Assembly: GCA_013396915.1 (NCBI GenBank)
Contig: VWZL01001363.1
Location: forward strand, 349,140 to 413,139
Direction: 5' to 3'
DNA: 64,000 bases
Origin: Stercorarius parasiticus
Lineage: Eukaryota; Chordata; Aves; Charadriiformes; Stercorariidae
Shown here: one piece after another, positions 57,801 to 64,000 of the stretch
How the letters are laid out: each line of letters opens with the position of its first letter
How positions within the stretch are numbered: position 1 is the first letter of the stretch
Position numbers and translations under genes: made by a program
The notes under the pieces: model-generated
What the model saw: only the letters and a program-made list of their open reading frames with translations
Told to the model about the DNA's origin: nothing
Databases searched by the model: none

Positions 57801-60800
57801 TCCTTAAACATTCAGGAAGGTTATGCTCTTTTTCTGGATTTTTTTTTTCTCTTAGTAAAATGGTTCCTTCTGTTAGTTTTCCTTCATGCTTATCTGACTT
57901 AGAGTCATGTTGATTACCATGTAATTTTCACGTGTATTTTGAATATAGAGCAAGGAAAGATATATTTGGTATTTTATCAGAAAACACTAATATGGTTATC
58001 TGCTACACTTTTTCAAAGGTAAAATGGATACTGTTTTACTGGTACAAAAGCGCTTTGTGATGAGAAATGGAATATGAACAAGCAGAAGACCTGCAGGGAC
58101 GTTCCTATAGTTTTGTTAATCCGAATGTCCCAGTTCTGCAGCCAGATCCCCTGATGCTGGCCATTTTCAAATCGAGTTAGGCATTGTGTGGTTAGGATGG
58201 TCCATCTGCAACGACCAGCTTTCAGGTGAAGAGTGCTGTTGATTTGAGGCTAACTTGACTTTCATGGTTTACATTTCTCTAATTCCTTGCTTATCAGAGC
58301 ACTTACTTATTTTTTAATGGGAAAGTTATTGAAACAAAAAAATCTCTTAAAGGATTTTGGACAATTTTCTCCACGTTCCTTAATCCAGATAAAGCCAGTT
58401 TTGTAAAATGAATGCAACCCTGCCACCCTAATGGTTTATAAACTGACAGATGCCTGTTTCTTTGCTAAATATATCCCTATTCTGAAACAGTACAATATTC
58501 TTTCTGATAACCTGCCAGAAAACGAAAGATAAGAAAATAAGTACTCACACAATTTATTTTGAAGCACTTTAGATGTCTGAGGAGTCACCTTATGTAGTTG
58601 GTAGAGCCCCTGGAAGTAATTTAGAGTTGGAGAATCTACTGAGGTCTCTGTTGAAGTGTTACTTCTTTGAATCAGTGATAAAGTGATGGGAAACAAAATA
58701 TACGTTGGGGATATCTATATATCTGCATTTCAGTTACATAGCAGTTTATAGGATAATACATATAACATGCCCATGTGTGAACGGCAAAGAAGAAGAAAAG
58801 TCTGACTTTATTTTGTGTAATATTACCATAGTATAACATGTAGGTTTGATAATTAGCGAAGAATTAGCGCTGCCTTCTCAGGACACTGAGGCATATTTAG
58901 TGCACACTGAATCAAAATCCATCTAGAGAATAGAAGGATTTTTTTTTAGTCATTTTTTCCTTTTTTTTTCTTTTTGTAAAGACCATGGATGGTTACATAG
59001 TACCTTACAACTACAGCAATGTTTATATTTGTTAGCAAAAAAAAGTTGGTTGTACTTGGAAAGATATTAAATACTACATTTGTTCTCACTATGCTAAAAG
59101 TTTGTATCGGTTCCATGAGGATAGCCAGGTGGTGGGAAAAATACAACATATGTTCGAGATAATTTTTAATTTCTTTTTTATGCAAAACATGACATTATTT
59201 TTAAAAAATGCTTTCCTCTAATTTCCTAATTGCTTCACCTTTGTCACTGATGTGATGTCATGAATGTTACCATTTTCCCTCGTTTGTGCCTGAAGTCCTG
59301 TAACTGTTGCAGTAGGGTATTCTACTGCTTGAGTTTATTGCTATTATCTGTGATTATAAATCGGGCTTCAGGATTGTTAATTTATTTCTCATCCTTATGG
59401 CCTCCTATTATTTGTGTCTAATGGAAAAAGAATTACAGTGGGGTGGAGAGAAAATTAAATACAGTGTTGTCTTTCCTTTTATGTCAGCCAGAGACTCCAG
59501 CACAGTAGGATAAAATTCCATCACAGTAGCTTCTGCGGAATTGAAACCACAGCCATGAAATAGCTTTCAAGTCTGTCCCTGGCATCCTGCATTTGAATGG
59601 ATCCAGTCATGTTTCATAACTGGAAAAATGCTTATTGATATGAAGTTCATTTTGTATTTTGATGCTGATTGTTTCTGAAGACTGATTTTTGCAGCTTGCT
59701 TCCAATTCCCAGGCTTCGGTAGCCACTGAGCTGTACAGGAACCTCAGAAATATAGGAAGTGTTAGCATCAGAATAGGAACAGGGAGAAAATACTCATTTC
59801 ATGTCATCCTGGAAAAATAACATACCCTAAGACTGTTAAATTAAGGAATACGTTGGCCTACGACAGAGAATCAGATGGAATTAGCGTGGACATCAGCAGA
59901 GTAAACTTATGCTTAATATGGAGGCCTAACACACGTTTCTGTAGAGGCATTGATCAGTGCAGTTCATTTTGCATGAACAGTTCTGATTTAAGCCTCAGGA
60001 GTTATTTATTCCTGGAGTCAAATTTTCTTTGTTGGCATGGCTGAGGTAGGGCAGATCGTAAAAAAGTATTGGAGGGAGGGCAGAAATTTTAATCAAGTAA
60101 CTTCTTGTTAATCTAGAATAGTGCTTTAAAAGTAAATTTAATTTTATAAAGGGGCAGGGGAGGTTTTGTGTGCGGTGGAATACCTAACGCTATAAAGATA
60201 TCTGTTCCTGAGAAATACTTTTGAATGTTCCGTCGAAATTTGACTTGGTCTTAATTTTGAGCATTTGAAAATTTACATTTGGCCATGCACGCACGTGTAT
60301 GTGCTCACAACACCACTCGACTGTTGGCAGATCTCAGTTTTTTCCACACCTGACCCCGTGGGTTACGAACATGAACTACTCTGAACTTGATGCCTTGCGT
60401 TTCCTTTTGATTTTTCAGAACTTGCTTCCTGTTACAGAGTTTCTTGTGTAGCAGAAGAAAGAAAAATATTTGGGATCTGGTTGCATGCAACACCTCCTAC
60501 ATCTCTTTTTGGTTTTCCTGAACCTTTTATCTGAGCTTCCCCCAGTGGAGATAAACATGGTGAATCTCTTCCTTCCTTACTCCCTCCTGACTTCCAGTGC
60601 ATTATCCAACTCAGATGAGCAACTGAGAGCAGTAGAGTGGGTTGATGAAATAATTTGCTCTCTACACAGCCAGTTCATTTAGGAGACGCCTCAAAATAGA
60701 GAGCTGCTAAAGTAAGCCATCAGCGAGTTTGCATAGGGTCATAAACAATGTTTGCTCATTAGGAAAATTCAGTGCAAATGTTTTCATCTGCCAACAATGT

Positions 60801-63800
60801 AAAACTGCATACAGAAGGAAATCCTAACTTTTTAAAGTGAGAACTGGTATTAACTCTGACATTTCAAGATTAGCCCTCAAGCTAATCAGCAGTTGACGCT
60901 TTAATAGATAAAGTAGGTGGCAAATATAAAAGGCTTTAGTGTGAAGTTGTAGAACACTTATTACTGCATCTGTCATTCTAATAGATGGATATTTGATGAA
61001 AATAAATGAACATACATTTACAGAAAAGCTAGTGAAACATTTTCTAAGATCTGGCTAACATCTCCTAGCTTCCTCTGCTCTATGTTTAATTGTGTCTGTA
61101 TCTAGACAGTGTTTAACATACTAGATAATATGACCTAGAAGCTGCTTTGTTGCTACTTTGAGTACAGAGAGTGGACGTTCCCTTCAAAGTATAAAGAAAC
61201 AAAGCTCTAATGAAGGTGATTGCATTGTCTAAGTGGTGGTGCAGGTTTGTGCTTCACGGGGTAGTTCTCCTTCTGAAGAAACAAAATGCATTTCAGTAGT
61301 TCTACCACCTTGTTTTTTCTGAAGTGTGTTCTGTGTTGTAGCTGCCTGCTTCCAATCCACCTTTGTTTTATCTTTTTTTGTTTTCTTTTCTCTTATTCTG
61401 TTTTTCTTGCCTGTGTTATTTGGATTTGAATGATGAAAGAAAAAATAAAGACTAAAGAAAAAATAAAATTAACAAAATTTGGAAACTCTGTCCTGCTCCA
61501 GATCAGCATTTAAACTAGGAGTGCGTATCAGTCATTTTAAAGAGAGTCTTCAAGACAGTTTCTTCCTCTGGCAGTTGGTTTTGTCTGAGGTTGGTATAGA
61601 GAGCCATTTGAAAAAAAAAAAAAAGATACTGAAAGAGGGGACAGCCTGTACATGCTGGACAAGTAACATAGGAACTACGGGTTCTGTTATCTCTTGCCAA
61701 AGTAGGAGATTGTTTTTCCTGATGGTTAGATGGCCTTTTGCATTCTATTTAGGCAGAAGTCCTAGGAAGGTAAGGTGTTCCTTTGCCACCCCTCCAGCAT
61801 GTAGTAGAAAAAAAAGGAAAAATGTTATGTACCTTCTTTCATTGAGGTAAAGCCCTGTGCCTCACTTCACCAAGATCTTTTTGACAAGAGATAGGAAATG
61901 TTGTTCATGTCCCTGTTGAAAAACGGTGATAGGATAAAATCTTACAGACGTTTATGGAGAAGTGACCCTCTTGCACGAAGTGCACCAATGAAATACCATC
62001 TCTGAAAAAATAATAGAAAACCTGGAGTAGCTCCATCCACCTATGCTGTGGCTTCAAACCATGTCAGTATCTTATGATCAAAGGTAGATGACACATAAGT
62101 ATGGATCTCTGGTGATGATCCCATATCAGCAACAGAATATGTACAACATATCTCTGTTCTCCATATATGAACCTGTGGAAAAGAGTTAAGGATTTGCAAT
62201 ATATGCTATAAGAATTGTTTTAGCAGAGTCTCTCCTGCAATTATAATCCAAAATGGAAAAAGGGGTGCAGGGTGTGTGGTGTTGACAATGTCACAAATGT
62301 CTAATTTTCCGTTTGTGAAATGCAGCTATTTCTGTCACTGAAACTGCAGCTGTAACCTCCCAAGGAAGGACTAGAGCATTGCTGTTAAGGGAGGTGCAGG
62401 AGGAAAGTGAAGCATGATAGAAAGGGAAAATCTCAGGTGCTTTAATTGCCCTAGGACCTGATGCAGTTCTTGGTAGCTGTGGTAGAACATAGTGTGTCAA
62501 TTAATGCAGTAGCCTGGCAAACAACTGTCTTGGGTGCTACGATTACATAGCGCAGGTTAAAAATATTTCAAGCCCCTTTCAAGTATTGTTGCCTGTAAAG
62601 GAAGGCTGCTCCTTCCCCAAGAGAGAAATGTCCTGAATGCAGAGGCGACAGATGAAGAGTTGGTTCTGCATTCTGGATGGAGAGGCCCTGGGAGAGGAAT
62701 TAAATCCATAGCTACATCCCTACCCCCCCACACACCTGTTTTTAAAGAACAATGAGTCTGGAAAGGAAGACTGCAGGAAAAGGTGTATTTAGGAGAATAT
62801 AACGGGAAAGGAAAAGATTTCCTGGAAGGCTTTCATGTAATCTGCATCACTGAGCAGTTCTGAGTTTCCAGTCTCCAGTGCCTCTTGTTCTTGTTTTGAT
62901 TGGTTTAATAGCGTGTAGAGATTAATGAACATCATCTCACCTGACTGTGCTTTTCTTGAAACTGATTTTACTGTCCTTGTTGAAGAGCAGACCACTAGCA
63001 GATGATATTCATTCCACAGAAATATGTCCAGATATAGACGTATAGGCATGGGTCATATATTTACTAGATGGCCATATAAGTAGTAGATGAAGCATGGTGG
63101 TCCTGAAGAGCCAGCTAGGCTCTTTTATGGTTACCTGGCAGATGGTGTGTGAATCAAACAAGTACAGGCTGGTACAGGCACAGCTGAATCATGCTTCTAG
63201 GTGAGTTTTTGCAGATGATCCAATGACATAAAGGCAAAACCCTATGAATTACGGACGTTCTAGAGTAAGAGTGTTTTTCAGTGGTATAGTTATTCCTGCA
63301 TTTGGTGTCACCAAGAGAAGAAAAAAAGATGTATGGCAAATTTAGGGATGCTACTGCTTTTGTCTGCTACATCTCCATTTGAAATCACAAGCAAAGACAT
63401 CTTCCGTGGATACTACCAAGCCCTCAACTGCCCAGTAGCTTGGGGATGAAATTCACCAAATATAGTACAGCCGTCACTTGTAGCATATTCTCTCAATATG
63501 CGCAGTGGTCAGAGCATCAAGTTTATTAATTCTGCATCAGCCTCAGCCTGCAAACTCTTTCCTCAGACCTGTCTCTGATTTATGTCCCTTCTGTTCTAGA
63601 AAAGAGCACTGCAAAAGTACCTGAGTTAACTCAAAGTTTGAGATGTGAGTGCCTTTCAGTCATGACTCTCAAGTTAAAAACCACTATGATTTTAGAAATA
63701 GCATATTTTAGAAATAGTATAAAACTGAATTCCTGAGTGCTTGAGGGTATTATAGTTCTGTTTTATTTTCCACGGGAACAGATGTTAGCCCTGCTGCCTT

Positions 63801-64000
63801 GGGATCGTTCCAGCTCTCGTAATTCTATTCTGTGTGCCTAAAACTCTCACTGAGATTTCAGATGGATGAGGAAGTTATTATTTACTAGCTTTACACCGGG
63901 ACTCTTCTGGGACAATAAATGCCATAAAGATGCAAAATTTTAGTATTATTCTTCTCACTGCTTGTATTAGACATTGCCTTTTATTATTATTTGACTGCAC
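54837..64000. other. GABBR2 intron, 5' part (more than 9.1 kb)
   Basis: The intron after the last visible exon continues to the window edge. I looked for the next receptor exon, which should begin with sequence like GQVVF, and did not find it. The region is AT-rich, with a poly-A run at 61611-61624 and no CR1 tail, LTR terminus or other recognisable repeat. Open frames are short and unsupported. The stretch 60690-61020 is repeat-free and AT-rich and could be conserved noncoding DNA, which cannot be judged without alignment. Confidence 0.8.

Noticed and set aside
61611..61624. Poly-A run as the tail of a processed pseudogene
   Set aside because: No upstream coding similarity and no target duplication was visible.

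Overview
The window is intronic vertebrate DNA, almost certainly from a bird. The repeats point that way. Several CR1 LINE copies carry the 3' tail of ATTCTATG-type octamers, there is an avian-type endogenous retroviral solo LTR and one decayed hAT DNA transposon, and no L1, Alu or other mammalian SINE is visible. Nothing looks prokaryotic or viral apart from old insertions.

The only host gene I can support is GABBR2, the GABA-B receptor subunit 2, on the + strand. Five internal exons are present (2453-2623, 39080-39181, 46370-46435, 53338-53529, 54600-54836). They total 768 bases, or 256 codons, and are all in phase 0 with GT-AG borders and no stop codons. Together they encode the middle of the extracellular Venus-flytrap domain, roughly human residues 154-412 by my count. 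The start codon, the earlier exons, the seven-helix region and the coiled-coil tail lie outside the window.

Layout: 1-2452 is the end of an upstream intron. A 36.5 kb intron (2624-39079) holds most of the mobile DNA: an ancient CR1 (3600-4800), a CR1 scrap (6895-6975), a solo LTR on the minus strand with a perfect 5-bp target duplication (8847-9942), a long minus-strand CR1 (14468-15179), a further CR1 cluster (19620-20310), an LTR fragment (21193-21482), a complete-ended hAT element with a perfect 8-bp target duplication (22399-24951) and a CR1 tail (31537-31676). Introns of 7.2 kb, 6.9 kb and 1.1 kb follow; the 6.9 kb one holds two CR1 copies in opposite orientation. The last 9.2 kb (54837-64000) is intron with no recognised gene or repeat.

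The points most worth a second look are these. The exon at 39080 begins GTGAGG directly after its acceptor CAG, so the splice junction rebuilds a 5' splice site. The GABBR2 protein differs noticeably from the mammalian one, with a three-residue shortening before a conserved disulfide cysteine, a gained glycosylation sequon and repeated Arg-to-Lys changes. The hAT element has intact ends but a dead transposase. The solo LTR carries an internal array of 41-54 bp repeats with open frames on its sense strand. I found no convincing new biological system. Family names and comparisons with mammalian proteins are from memory and were not checked by alignment.
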